The translations under genes and the position numbers were made by a program. The notes beneath the pieces were generated by a model that was not told where the DNA came from, did no database searches, and was given only the letters and a program-made list of their open reading frames with translations. 64,000 nucleotides of DNA from an uncultured Granulosicoccaceae bacterium (GTDB lineage: Bacteria > Pseudomonadota > Gammaproteobacteria > Granulosicoccales > Granulosicoccaceae): contig CALLBO010000020.1 in NCBI GenBank assembly GCA_937998875.1, positions 93,121-157,120 of the forward strand, in the 5' to 3' direction. Positions 24,936 to 33,911 of this stretch are shown one piece after another (positions within the stretch are counted from its first letter, which is position 1; every line of letters starts with the position of its first letter).

Positions 24936-27407
24936 ATGCGGTATTTAGCAAAATCTGCAATCGCCACTTTTACGTTGCTCATCTGCAGCACCCTTTTTCC
25001 TAACACGGCAATTGCTCAAAGCACCAGCCAAAACGATAGCGCTGAGCCTAAAACTGGCAATTTTGTCTCGGATATCGTCTCGGCCGCCGAGCAGCGAGGT
25101 GTACAGGTAATTATTATCAACAGTGAGTCGCAGGAGGTTAACTCTGAAAACTCCACTCCCGCCGGCAACGGGGTGTGGACAGGCGATGACTACGACAATC
25201 TTGTTGATTCAATGGTACCCACCAGTGCAACGAACTTCATGAAGGTCCAGACGGGTCTGCTGAATTTTCGCGATCTCTTTAAAACCAAGATCGAGATGGT
25301 GCCGCCTTCGGTTGAAAAAACACTCAACGAAATTAAAAAAAATAGCCCGACAAATACGTTACAGCCCTATGTACGGGTGCTGTACTGGTCGGTCCTGCTG
25401 TTGGCATTCGGTGCCTGGATCGAACGCGAGGTGTATGTTAAGCGCATTCTTGCCCGCTGGCTGGCGCCCAATCTTCGCGACAACCCGATTGGCTACCTTG
25501 AAAAGGTACCATTGTTAATTAAACGTGCCTTTCTTAGAGTAGTAGGCGTCATCATTTCGATGGTTATCGCGTTTGTGACCGGTTCACTGTTGTTTCGCGA
25601 AGCGCCGACCGAAACCATTCAGTTCACTATCGCTGTTGTATACCTTGGCTACGCCGCCTTTCGCTTACTTCGCATCCTGTGGCGAATGATTCTGGCACCC
25701 TACCTCTGCCAGTATCGTATTCCGCATTTTTCAAATGCCGATGCTGTCCGTCTTTATCATTGGCTGTGGTTCATTTCGGCGATTAATATTCTTGCCTTGA
25801 TGATGGGCATCTGGCTATTCGAGGTCGGTGGTAGAAGTGACATTCACGCAGTGCTTTCTTCACTGTTCAGCTTTGTTGTCGCACTGGCAAATATACTGAT
25901 GGTGGTTTTCAACCGTAAAGCACTGTCTCGTGCCATCCGCAATGGCCGTCCAATCAATTCAGTAGGTGCAATTACTAAATTTGTTTCAAATTTCTGGCTG
26001 CTGGCAGCAACGGCTTACTTCGCATTTTCCTGGCTGCAGTTAACCTACCGCGTGGTTCTGAATAAGCCGCTCTCTACACCACTGATTGCCGGAGCATACG
26101 GAATACTATTGGCAACGATTTGCGTCTATGCACTGGCCAACTTTTTTATTGAACGAGTATCGCTCCGTTCCAACCGTCTCATCAGACTCAAGCCCGAGGA
26201 CGATAAGCCAGAAGGCATGCCGGAAGAAGACGGGTCGAGAGAAGACGGGTCGAGAGAAGACGGGCCTGCCTCTGCAAGCCCCGGAGAAGACCCACACCCA
26301 AGCTACAACAATGACATAAACAACAACGCAGATGACAACCATGCTGTCACCGTAGTATATCAACACCCACTTGCAAGCTACGAAGATCTTGCAAGGCATG
26401 TGTCGGGAATTCTTGCTGTAGGTGTCGGAATATGGGCTCTGACTCAAACCTGGAATTTCGAAAGTCTCGAAAGATACAGCAACGTTTTTGAGCGCAGCAA
26501 AGATGCATTGGCAATCTTGTTTTTTGGCTACATTATCTACCACATAGTGCGCATCTGGATTGATAACAAAATTCAGGCAGAAGGAGGAGAAATCTCGCTT
26601 GCACCAGGAGATGAGGGCGGCGCTTCAAGCGCCAGCAGGCTGGCAACCCTGTTGCCCTTGTTCCGCAACTTCATGTTAATTGTTATTGGTATGTCAGTTT
26701 TGTTTAGTGCGCTACTTGAACTTGGTATTAACGTAAGTCCGCTGTTTGCCAGTGCCGGTGTAGTCGGTCTTGCGATTGGCTTCGGAGCACAGACGCTGGT
26801 CCGGGATATCTTTTCTGGTGCATTTTATCTATTTGACGATGCTTTTCGTCGGGGAGAATATGTTGATATCGGTTCTGTCAAAGGCACAGTAGAGAAAATC
26901 TCCGTGCGTTCTTTTCAGCTACGCCATCATCTCGGCCCGCTGCACACCATACCGTTTGGCGAGATCCAGTCTCTGACAAACTACTCACGTGATTGGGTAA
27001 TGATGAAACTGCCATTGCGTTTAACCTATGACACCGATCCCGAACGAGTACGTAAACTGGTCAAAAAACTAGGCCAGCATCTCATGACAGATCCGGAGAT
27101 CGGCGAAACCTTCCTGCAACCACTCAAGTCACAGGGTGTTATTGAAATGCAGGATTCAGCAATGATTGTTCGGGTGAAGTTTATGACCAAACCGGGTGAT
27201 CAATGGACCATACGCAAGCGGGTATACCAGGAAATCAGAGACTTGTTCCATCGCGAAGGTATTCAGTTTGCAAATAAGGAAGTTACGGTTCGTCTTGCAG
27301 GCGAGGTACCCGCTAAGCTTGACAGTCAACAAGCCCAAAAAATTGCGGCTGCCGCTGTAGATTTCGACGAGGACGACAGTCCAGCACCGAGTGGCGATGA
27401 TCGATGA
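24936..27407 (+). CDS. MscS-family mechanosensitive ion channel
   Basis: 823 residues from ATG 24936. It has a signal peptide (MRYLAKSAIATFTLLICSTL, ending in AIAQ), a periplasmic part, then about eight to ten hydrophobic segments between residues 130 and 620. The MscS pore and beta domain follow: LFASAGVVGLAIGFGAQTLVRD, FSGAFYLFDDAFRRGEYVDIG, GTVEKISVRSFQLRH and the C-terminal vestibule. It belongs with large MscS homologues such as MscK/YbiO. A hydrophilic acidic loop holds a tandem SREDG repeat (DNA 26226-26263). Its stop overlaps the FkbM gene by 4 bases. Confidence 0.9.
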   Translation: MRYLAKSAIATFTLLICSTLFPNTAIAQSTSQNDSAEPKTGNFVSDIVSAAEQRGVQVIIINSESQEVNSENSTPAGNGVWTGDDYDNLVDSMVPTSATNFMKVQTGLLNFRDLFKTKIEMVPPSVEKTLNEIKKNSPTNTLQPYVRVLYWSVLLLAFGAWIEREVYVKRILARWLAPNLRDNPIGYLEKVPLLIKRAFLRVVGVIISMVIAFVTGSLLFREAPTETIQFTIAVVYLGYAAFRLLRILWRMILAPYLCQYRIPHFSNADAVRLYHWLWFISAINILALMMGIWLFEVGGRSDIHAVLSSLFSFVVALANILMVVFNRKALSRAIRNGRPINSVGAITKFVSNFWLLAATAYFAFSWLQLTYRVVLNKPLSTPLIAGAYGILLATICVYALANFFIERVSLRSNRLIRLKPEDDKPEGMPEEDGSREDGSREDGPASASPGEDPHPSYNNDINNNADDNHAVTVVYQHPLASYEDLARHVSGILAVGVGIWALTQTWNFESLERYSNVFERSKDALAILFFGYIIYHIVRIWIDNKIQAEGGEISLAPGDEGGASSASRLATLLPLFRNFMLIVIGMSVLFSALLELGINVSPLFASAGVVGLAIGFGAQTLVRDIFSGAFYLFDDAFRRGEYVDIGSVKGTVEKISVRSFQLRHHLGPLHTIPFGEIQSLTNYSRDWVMMKLPLRLTYDTDPERVRKLVKKLGQHLMTDPEIGETFLQPLKSQGVIEMQDSAMIVRVKFMTKPGDQWTIRKRVYQEIRDLFHREGIQFANKEVTVRLAGEVPAKLDSQQAQKIAAAAVDFDEDDSPAPSGDDR
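26226..26263 (+). repeat. 15-bp in-frame tandem repeat in MscS gene
   Basis: About two and a half perfect copies of the unit gaagacgggtcgaga encode the repeated peptide EDGSR in a cytosolic or periplasmic acidic loop. Because the period is 15 bases, copy-number change keeps the frame. Confidence 0.9.
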
Positions 27408-28228
27408 TCACCAACCCTTATACAAGCGTTGAGGATTTCAGCAGCACTACCGATCGCATTCATCGCGCTGGTATACAGCGATACGGCAAAACCTACAAGC
27501 AACACTCACATGTTGCGCTAATTTCTGCTTTCTTCAAAATCATTGACCAACACAACGTCACCACGCTGCTTGAAATTGGTGCTTTTCAGGCAGAGATATC
27601 ACGCCGGTTTGTTAGCCAACAGCCAGAAGGGTATGCACTTGCAGTTGAAGCAAACCCCTACAATTATGAAAAATTTAAACCCTCACTCACTGAAGCCCGC
27701 GTGCTCTACCACCATGCGGCCGTACTGGACCGTGAAGGCCCATGCGATCTCCAGCTGCAGGTGACTGATGTTGACAGCAGGAATGGTTTTATTCGCGGTA
27801 ACAACTCGCTACTTAAAAGTGATGCACGGCCAGACACACGTAATGAAACAGTACCAGGTACTACGCTCGATGCATTGGTTTCAAGCTATGTGGTGTCAAA
27901 GTCATTCCCGAATCCTGCACTAACCCATCCAGTACTATGGATTGATGTAGAAGGAGCGCTGGATCTTGTGATCAAGGGCGGTGAGCAGACTGTTAAAAAT
28001 AGCCTGATGATATTTGCTGAAGTAGAAATCGAACGATTGTGGAATGATCAGGCGATATTTCCGGAGATTGCGACCCAGTTAAACGAGCTGGGATTTTTTC
28101 CTTTCCTGCGTGATTGTGAATACGAACCTGAGCAATTCAACGTGATATTTGCCAATCGTCGACTGATCGAAACGCCAGTACTAAAAGAAGTCGCAGCAGC
28201 ATTTTACGATGAACTGCAGCCAGATTGA
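27404..28228 (+). CDS. FkbM-family methyltransferase
   Basis: 274 residues. Motif I is TLLEIGAFQAEISRRF (54-69), followed by LAVEANPYNYEKF, the FkbM-typical GTTLDALVSS and the late motif VLWIDVEGALDLVIKGGE. These enzymes methylate hydroxyls of sugars, polyketides and lipids. The ATG overlaps the MscS stop codon (ATGA), implying coupled translation with a channel gene, which is an unusual pairing. With the deacetylase and acetyltransferase next door it may modify the same glycan as the main glycan locus. Confidence 0.88.
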   Translation: MITNPYTSVEDFSSTTDRIHRAGIQRYGKTYKQHSHVALISAFFKIIDQHNVTTLLEIGAFQAEISRRFVSQQPEGYALAVEANPYNYEKFKPSLTEARVLYHHAAVLDREGPCDLQLQVTDVDSRNGFIRGNNSLLKSDARPDTRNETVPGTTLDALVSSYVVSKSFPNPALTHPVLWIDVEGALDLVIKGGEQTVKNSLMIFAEVEIERLWNDQAIFPEIATQLNELGFFPFLRDCEYEPEQFNVIFANRRLIETPVLKEVAAAFYDELQPD

Positions 28229-28275
28229 AATCCCACTAATCTGTAGATATATATACGTACAAGATTATCTGAACT

Positions 28276-29142
28276 CTAGTCGAGTTTCATATCAAGCAAT
28301 TGTAGTTCACTATACAAATGGTCAACTTCATACGGCTCAACTCTTTCTGACTTAAAGTAGCGCGGTACCGGCAACTCTGCACGAGTCGCATCAGTGGAAT
28401 CTGATACAAAGCGCCCGTCTGCGGCTAGTACCGATGGGATATCCGGCAATAAAGCATCTGCAATCATCGGTGCGTGAGCGGAAAAGTGTTTGTAGTCAGT
28501 CGCATACATCAGGTCATACCAGGTAATATGCTCGGCTTTTCTTTTGATAGAAAAAAACAGCAGATTGTTACACCCGTCTGCGGGCAATAGAACAGGAGTT
28601 AACGGTTGGGAAGACATATCGTTGAGTATGACTTGCTCATGTGTTGGAACCATGTCTTTAATTGCTGTTACATCAGTGACCAGATTGTGTGATCGAGATG
28701 ATTGTTTTTTCCATACATAACGATGATCCTCCAAAACACGCAATCCCACTGAATCCTGTATTGCCAATGGTTTGGGTGAGTTTGTCAGCGTGGCATACGT
28801 CATAGTCGGATCAGCAATCGCTGCAGCCAGCATATCTCGCCCTAACCCCATGCCGCGTAAAGAACGATCGAGATACCAGGAGCTCATACTAACCATGCGC
28901 ACCGTTCTGTATCCGGTTTGTGCATTACCGAGCACACGATCCGAATATACCATGCCACAAAAACCCAATACCTCACCATCACAGTCCACTAATTGACCAA
29001 AGTCAGGCTTGTCCTCAAGCCACTTGTAAGTCATCAGGTTACGCCAACGCTCAGGAGGAATTTTCGAATTCATTTTTCGATGGAGCAAGTCGCAAATACC
29101 CTCAATATCTGACTCGTTGGCAGAACGTACATATGCATTCAT
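28276..29142 (-). CDS. GNAT-family acetyltransferase
   Basis: 288 residues. The N-terminal half is a GNAT domain: YVRSANESDIEGICDLLHRK at the start, VLGFCGMVYSDRVLG in the central strands and the acetyl-CoA motif WYLDRSLRGMGLGRDMLAAAI (about 92-112). The C-terminal half has no family I recognise. It overlaps the upstream deacetylase gene by 4 bases. The pairing of N-deacetylase and acetyltransferase suggests acyl exchange on an amino sugar, which is inference. Confidence 0.75.
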   Translation of the reverse strand: MNAYVRSANESDIEGICDLLHRKMNSKIPPERWRNLMTYKWLEDKPDFGQLVDCDGEVLGFCGMVYSDRVLGNAQTGYRTVRMVSMSSWYLDRSLRGMGLGRDMLAAAIADPTMTYATLTNSPKPLAIQDSVGLRVLEDHRYVWKKQSSRSHNLVTDVTAIKDMVPTHEQVILNDMSSQPLTPVLLPADGCNNLLFFSIKRKAEHITWYDLMYATDYKHFSAHAPMIADALLPDIPSVLAADGRFVSDSTDATRAELPVPRYFKSERVEPYEVDHLYSELQLLDMKLD

Positions 29143-29921
29143 AAGTTGTCACCGAAAAGTGCAGCGACATCATCCTGCCAACGCGCCGCGGGATGGTCAT
29201 TGATGTGCCTGACCAATTTTTCACTAAACGCCCAACCGTCATCATCCAGATCAAGATGGTGGGTCAGGTAACCGGTTGGTTCATTGACATCAACTGCACC
29301 GCTGCGCCGATTGTGTAAATGCTCGACCAACTGATTAATGGTCTTGCGCTCACCTTTGAAAACAGCACCCGTTTTCCATCGAATAAGATCACAGTGGGCA
29401 TTCACAATTACGAAATCGGAGCGCCCAGTTCCTGACGGCGTGTCGGCCTGTCTGGGGCCAAAGCCGGAGACACCGAGATATCCTCTTGCAGCAACCGATG
29501 AATACAACGCCGGGTCCATATGATTCCACGGAGGTACAATGACCGGAATAAAATCGTCCACCAGAAGCTTTGCCAGAAGTTCGCGACCACAATCAAGATC
29601 ATCGAGCACTGCTTGTTCACCACGATGCAGACCCAACTCCCACGCTCCAAGACCCAGTCCGCGACCTGCGTGGTTGACATGGGCATAACCGTGCTGCGCC
29701 ACTTTAACGTGCGATGCGTCGCTAACAGATTTCGCTAATCCGTCTTCTGCATGAGAGGGAATAACCGCCAACAGCAAACCTGTGGTTTCAGTGATCGATA
29801 TCAACCGATCTAGCCTGGCTCCGGCAGCAATGGCGTCATCATCGCGCCACCAGAGATCAGCGACTTTATCACTGGCCGCCCAGGCATCAAGTTCAGCGTT
29901 AAGTGTTTGCCAGGGGTCCAT
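29139..29921 (-). CDS. Polysaccharide deacetylase-like (CE4 fold) protein
   Basis: 260 residues, no signal peptide. NodB-like motifs: LWWRDDDAIA, VAQHGYAHVNHAGRG, VPPWNHMDPALYSS, and LTHHLDLDDDGWAF near the C-terminus. Related to the deacetylase at 18533-19270 but clearly diverged. It is the first gene of a two-gene unit with the GNAT gene (4-base overlap). It likely deacetylates an amino-sugar precursor; the actual substrate is not known. Confidence 0.8.
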   Translation of the reverse strand: MDPWQTLNAELDAWAASDKVADLWWRDDDAIAAGARLDRLISITETTGLLLAVIPSHAEDGLAKSVSDASHVKVAQHGYAHVNHAGRGLGLGAWELGLHRGEQAVLDDLDCGRELLAKLLVDDFIPVIVPPWNHMDPALYSSVAARGYLGVSGFGPRQADTPSGTGRSDFVIVNAHCDLIRWKTGAVFKGERKTINQLVEHLHNRRSGAVDVNEPTGYLTHHLDLDDDGWAFSEKLVRHINDHPAARWQDDVAALFGDNL

Positions 29922-30036
29922 GATTGCCCATACCGTAATCGTAATTACTATGTTTCGCCATGATGGTTGTTAGGACAGCTGATAACAAAAACCGGCTGCC
30001 ACACGTCTTAGCTCTCAACATAACCTGAAGAAAACG

Positions 30037-31191
30037 CTACGTTTGATAAGGATCAAGTGAATCCCTTAAACCATCGCCAAGAAAATTAAACGCTAGCACA
30101 ACAAGTATGATCGGGATCATCGGGATTGCTGTCCATGGATAGATTTCGATCGCAGCCAGGTTTTGTGCATCATTCAACATCACTCCCCAACTCACGGCAG
30201 GTGCACGCAGACCAAGACCCAGAAACGACAATGCGGTTTCACCAAGAATCATAGCGGGGATCGATAACATGGCGCTGGCAATCAGGTGACTTGAAAAGTT
30301 GGGCAGCATGTGACGGGTGATAATACGTGATGGTTTGGCACCCATCATTTCCGCGGCCTGCACATAGTCTTCTTCACGCAGACTTAAAAATTTGGCTCTG
30401 ACAGCACGCGCCAACCCCGGCCAGTCCAACAGCCCGAGAATAATGGATATGATAAAAAATACCGCTACCGGCCCCCAGTGTGACGGTACAGCGGCTGACA
30501 ACGCGAGCCACAATGGCAGCTCGGGTAGTGATCTTAGTACTTCAATCAATCGTTGAATCGTCCAGTCAATCCGACCACCAAAATAGCCGGCAAGACTACC
30601 AAAGCCGATACCGAGAAAAAACGACACGCAAATACCTATAAGGCCAACAGTCAGGGACAATTGCGCACCATATAAAATTCTTGAAAACACATCGCGCCCA
30701 AGGCGATCAGAGCCGAACAAAAATACCGTTGTCTCATCGGTAGCGCAAAAGAGATGTGTAGTTGATCTAATCAGGCCAAACAAACGATATTCACTTCCCT
30801 CGCAAAAAAAGGCTAACTTAGCAGGCTTGGTGGTGTCCTGTTCGTACGTCCAACGGAAATTCTCAAGGTCGGCGATCGCATTGGTCTTGTAAACATGCGG
30901 TCCTATAAATTCGCCATTGTGCATAAATGAAATAGACTGCGGCGGTGCATAGAGATGATCAGCGTCTCTTTCTTTTGCTGTATAAGGCGCTATAAATCCG
31001 GCAAATGGCAGCATCAAATATGACAACAGCAGGAAAATACCCGAGATCAATCCAAGTTTGTGTTTTTTAAAGCGACGCCAGATCAGTACCCAGCCAGGTG
31101 CATCGAGTTCGGGATGATCAAGTTGAAGCGCTTTGTCATCAGGGCTATACGGCGCATCATCGATATAGCGCCCGTCTGGTAGCGTACTCAT
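30037..31191 (-). CDS. ABC importer permease, DppC/OppC (YejE-like) type
   Basis: 384 residues, with an N-terminal cytosolic tail and six predicted membrane segments. It starts with the OppC-type segment FKKHKLGLISGIFLLLSYL. The extended periplasmic loop (about 70-150) and GSDRLGRDVFSRILYGAQLSL are typical of the PepT family C-permease. The EAA cytosolic loop is EEDYVQAAEMMGAKPSRIITRHMLPN. It is coupled to the DppB-like gene by a 4-base overlap and forms the channel of the importer with the ATPase at 35870-37642. Confidence 0.92.
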   Translation of the reverse strand: MSTLPDGRYIDDAPYSPDDKALQLDHPELDAPGWVLIWRRFKKHKLGLISGIFLLLSYLMLPFAGFIAPYTAKERDADHLYAPPQSISFMHNGEFIGPHVYKTNAIADLENFRWTYEQDTTKPAKLAFFCEGSEYRLFGLIRSTTHLFCATDETTVFLFGSDRLGRDVFSRILYGAQLSLTVGLIGICVSFFLGIGFGSLAGYFGGRIDWTIQRLIEVLRSLPELPLWLALSAAVPSHWGPVAVFFIISIILGLLDWPGLARAVRAKFLSLREEDYVQAAEMMGAKPSRIITRHMLPNFSSHLIASAMLSIPAMILGETALSFLGLGLRAPAVSWGVMLNDAQNLAAIEIYPWTAIPMIPIILVVLAFNFLGDGLRDSLDPYQT

Positions 31192-32216
31192 CTTTGGCGC
31201 GCATCAAATCTGATTCGCGGATCGAGCAACACAAGCAAGAGATCGGACACCATTGTGCCAATCAGTGTTAGCGCTGCTACAAACAGCAGAACGAAGCCGG
31301 CAAGAAATTGATCCTGTGACTTCAATGCAGCAAGCAAAGCAGGGCCAATCGTCTGTAAACCCAATACAACAGACACCAATACCGAGCCCGAGATTAGCGA
31401 GGGAATCAAATTACCAATATCAGCAACAAACGGATTGAAGGCCACTCGTAATGGATACTTTGCCAGTAGTTTTACCGGCGGCACACCCTTTGCCAACGCA
31501 GTGGTTACATAGGGTTTATTCAGTTCGTCAAGCATGTTAGCGCGCAACCTCTGCATCATTGCTGCCGCACCGGCGGTACCAATTACAAAGGTAGGTACAA
31601 TCAAATGCAGCAGGACCGACTTGATTTTTTCAAAGCTCATCGGCTGCCCTTCGAATTCCGGCGCCATTAGTCCGCCGATAGGCAGGTTAAAATACTTGTT
31701 GCCGTAATAGAAAAGTATAAGCGCCAACAGAAAATTGGGCGTTGCCAAACCCAGGTATCCGACGAAAGACGATACATAGTCGATCCAGGTACGAGACTTC
31801 GCTGCCGCCAACACGCCCAGCGGCAGAGCCACCATATACACAAACAACACAGCAACAAGGTTGACCAGAATTGTCATCCACATGGCGCTACCGACCACTT
31901 CTGATACTGGCTTATTAAATTCAAATGACCAGCCAAAATCACCTTGCAGAATGCCGGAAAAGCCATGCGGCCCAGGCCACGCACCGAGCCAGATTAAGTA
32001 TTGTTCCGGCAGTGGCCGATCAAGGGCGTACTCTTCACGCAGGAACTCGGCCTTGGCAACACCCGATTCCTGACCAGTAGAACGCAACTCCGCAATCTGG
32101 TTACTAAGATAGTCGCCAGGGGGTAGATTGATAATTAAAAAAATTAGCGCTGACACCATCAGCAGCGTCAGCAGCATGGTCGCCATACGACGCACTGCAA
32201 ATTTAAAAATACCCAT
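31188..32216 (-). CDS. ABC importer permease, DppB/OppB type
   Basis: 342 residues, six membrane segments. It opens with FAVRRMATMLLTLLMVSALIF and has PLPEQYLIWL, GDFGWSFEFNKPVSEVV, LRANMLDELNKPYVTTALAKGV (EAA loop) and YPLRVAFNPFVADIGNLIPSLISGSVLVSVVLG, all typical of the OppB group. Peptides or oligosaccharides are the usual substrates of this family. Its promoter must lie in the eroded region 32217-33487, because the other importer genes lie beyond that region. Confidence 0.92.
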   Translation of the reverse strand: MGIFKFAVRRMATMLLTLLMVSALIFLIINLPPGDYLSNQIAELRSTGQESGVAKAEFLREEYALDRPLPEQYLIWLGAWPGPHGFSGILQGDFGWSFEFNKPVSEVVGSAMWMTILVNLVAVLFVYMVALPLGVLAAAKSRTWIDYVSSFVGYLGLATPNFLLALILFYYGNKYFNLPIGGLMAPEFEGQPMSFEKIKSVLLHLIVPTFVIGTAGAAAMMQRLRANMLDELNKPYVTTALAKGVPPVKLLAKYPLRVAFNPFVADIGNLIPSLISGSVLVSVVLGLQTIGPALLAALKSQDQFLAGFVLLFVAALTLIGTMVSDLLLVLLDPRIRFDARQR

Positions 32217-33487
32217 CAGTTCTCAGTGTTCCAGCCGCCCATTCACAATAACCCAGCTAAAACGGTCGGCGTTGGAATTTTCAAAGATTCGTGCAAAAGA
32301 ACCTGCCACTAACTGCTACTTGACTTCGGCATAGACCAGCTACCCCCGGATCCGGTTTAAAATTTTACTGTCGCGTGACATCCGAACAGTTCCCTTTGCT
32401 CCCACCCTGTAGAAAGATTATACCGAACCGCAAAACCGTGCTGGGGAACCAGGCGTAAGGCAACATCGCCCGGTCCTGAGTTTACCAGAGGCCACTCTTG
32501 ACTGACAGCAACGTCGCCGGCACCTCGGCTTCCAGAAGCAATACCCTGTAGTGCTCGATGGGGAATACCTGTTTGACAAAATCGCAGGAGAGCGAAGCGA
32601 GGAAAGGGTTTGAGTTTAATCAGGGCAAGATCGTTAGTATCGCAGGAACCACTTATCCCAGAGAGGAAGCAACGCCTGTGCTCGCCATTCTAAAAAACCG
32701 CGCCGGAAAGGTTAAATCAAGACTCAACTATTATGTATTTCGATCACCCCGACGAGACATACAAATCGATGTTCGTTATCCAATACTACGCTCAGGCCGT
32801 TTCATGGCACCATACCCATTGGAGCGTTAACTGAATCGTGACTCGGCAGTTAACTTAAAACAATCGGGTTTACCATACCGATTTTAAAAGATGCTACAAA
32901 TTGCAATAGTTTGGCTATGTGAATAACAACTGGTCGTCTGAAGATGCAATGCATAACCTCATCCCGAATCACCGGTGCGCCTGCCACCTTCTAACATCGA
33001 CCAAGCATATAGACCGGTGCGCAGGCTTGAGAATCGGTCGCCACGAACAGCAATAAATAGTGATGTATCAATCCCCGTTCCCCACACATCAGTTTCTGTT
33101 AATTGTCGTACCCAAAGCGTTAGCCCTAAATCCTAACCAGCCAGGTAGAAACCTGCGCCTTCACCTTTTCCGGACAACACACTATTCCGCCAGAGAAATA
33201 AAGCTGCAAGGGAATGTCGTTGCTTTAGTTGCACGTTTTCGATATCGGTTAGTGTGATCGCCTGGTCGACATTAGTTTTCGGCACGAGTAACCAGGCTAA
33301 CCTGCGGCGGCTCAAACCACATAAATAGTGGGTGGAAGAAATCTTCAGAAAATTGCGGATTCCCACTGTCCACCGAGCGAATATCATATGCTAAAATCTA
33401 TTTCCACAATCGAACTCGTTTCGAGGCGCAGGAAGCAGCAAACCGCATATTTCAACAGTACTCAACGAACCATAGAAGAAATCAATC
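32217..33487. other. 1.27-kb region without intact genes
   Basis: This stretch separates the permease genes from the binding-protein and ATPase genes of the same importer. It contains one open minus-strand frame without start codon (listed separately), several short frames on both strands that overlap and resemble nothing known, and the promoter of the BON-like lipoprotein gene. No inverted-repeat ends, transposase or integrase fragments were recognised. Confidence 0.55.
32357..32689 (-). pseudogene. Start-less coding remnant, possibly serine-protease related
   Basis: A 110-codon open frame between TAG (32690-32692) and TAA (32357-32359), read on the minus strand, has no ATG or GTG near its beginning but reads like genuine protein. 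It contains CDTNDLALIKLKPF, then GDVAVSQEWPLVN, GDVALRLVPQHGFAVRYN and a terminal WEQRELFGCHATVKF. NDLALIKL resembles the Asp motif of chymotrypsin-fold proteases, but no GDSGGP motif follows. I read it as the C-terminal remnant of a decayed gene; the family call is weak. Confidence 0.3.
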
Positions 33488-33751
33488 GTGAAAATTACAG
33501 CTAAAACATTTCCAATACTTGCCATTGCCACTCTGATGGCAACCGCCAGTTGTGGTGCTGGTTCTCGCTATTCAATCTCTGACATCGACGATGGCGTCAA
33601 TGCACCTGGTGTGATCTTTTCAGTCGATAAAGACGGTACCGCCAGACTCATGGGTACTGTTGGTAGCGACTATGACAAAATTTTGCTCGAAGAGGCTGCT
33701 AAAAAACTCGACGGCGTTAAAGTGGTAATTAATAGCCTCTCAACCAGCTGA
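33488..33751 (+). CDS. Small BON-like lipoprotein
   Basis: An 87-residue predicted lipoprotein: signal MKITAKTFPILAIATLMATAS with Cys22 after ATAS. The mature part (KDGTARLMGTVGSDYDKILLEEAAKKLDGV, then VVINSLS) matches a single BON-domain repeat: a strand, G-x-V, a helix and V-x-V-x-N. BON domains bind lipid surfaces. It sits on the opposite strand, between the two halves of an ABC importer gene set. The ATG follows GAAGAAATCAATC, a plausible weak Shine-Dalgarno site. Confidence 0.75.
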   Translation: MKITAKTFPILAIATLMATASCGAGSRYSISDIDDGVNAPGVIFSVDKDGTARLMGTVGSDYDKILLEEAAKKLDGVKVVINSLSTS

Positions 33752-33781
33752 GAAGTTACCGGTGATCAAGAACGAGGTGTA

Positions 33782-33798
33782 GATCGCAGCTTGCGATC
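33782..33798. repeat. Perfect hairpin after the BON-like gene
   Basis: GATCGCA-GCT-TGCGATC, a 7-bp stem with a 3-base loop, 31 bases after the lipoprotein stop codon. No T run follows, so it may be an mRNA 3' stabiliser or a Rho-assisted terminator. Confidence 0.5.
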
Positions 33799-33894
33799 GG
33801 CGCTACCCTGCGCACCTTGATAACTTCGCTGCATCTTCGTACTACCTCCGGTTATCCCATTTATTAGCGAGCGGAGGCTTCTAACCTGGGTAGC

Positions 33895-33911
33895 AGCAGT
33901 GATCTACTGCT
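33895..33911. repeat. Hairpin at the 3' end of the solute-binding gene
   Basis: Inverted repeat AGCAGT/ACTGCT with loop GATCT, overlapping the stop codon of the minus-strand binding-protein gene. No T tract is present. It could mark the end of the ATPase/binding-protein transcript. Confidence 0.4.

Noticed and set aside
32955..32985. GDSG in a minus-strand frame as the missing protease motif of the remnant at 32357-32689
   Set aside because: It lies upstream rather than downstream of the NDLALIKL segment and is followed by a stop, so the order is wrong for a serine protease.
33060..33387. Overlapping short frames on both strands before the BON-like gene
   Set aside because: Neither has a convincing start or family resemblance; left as non-coding.
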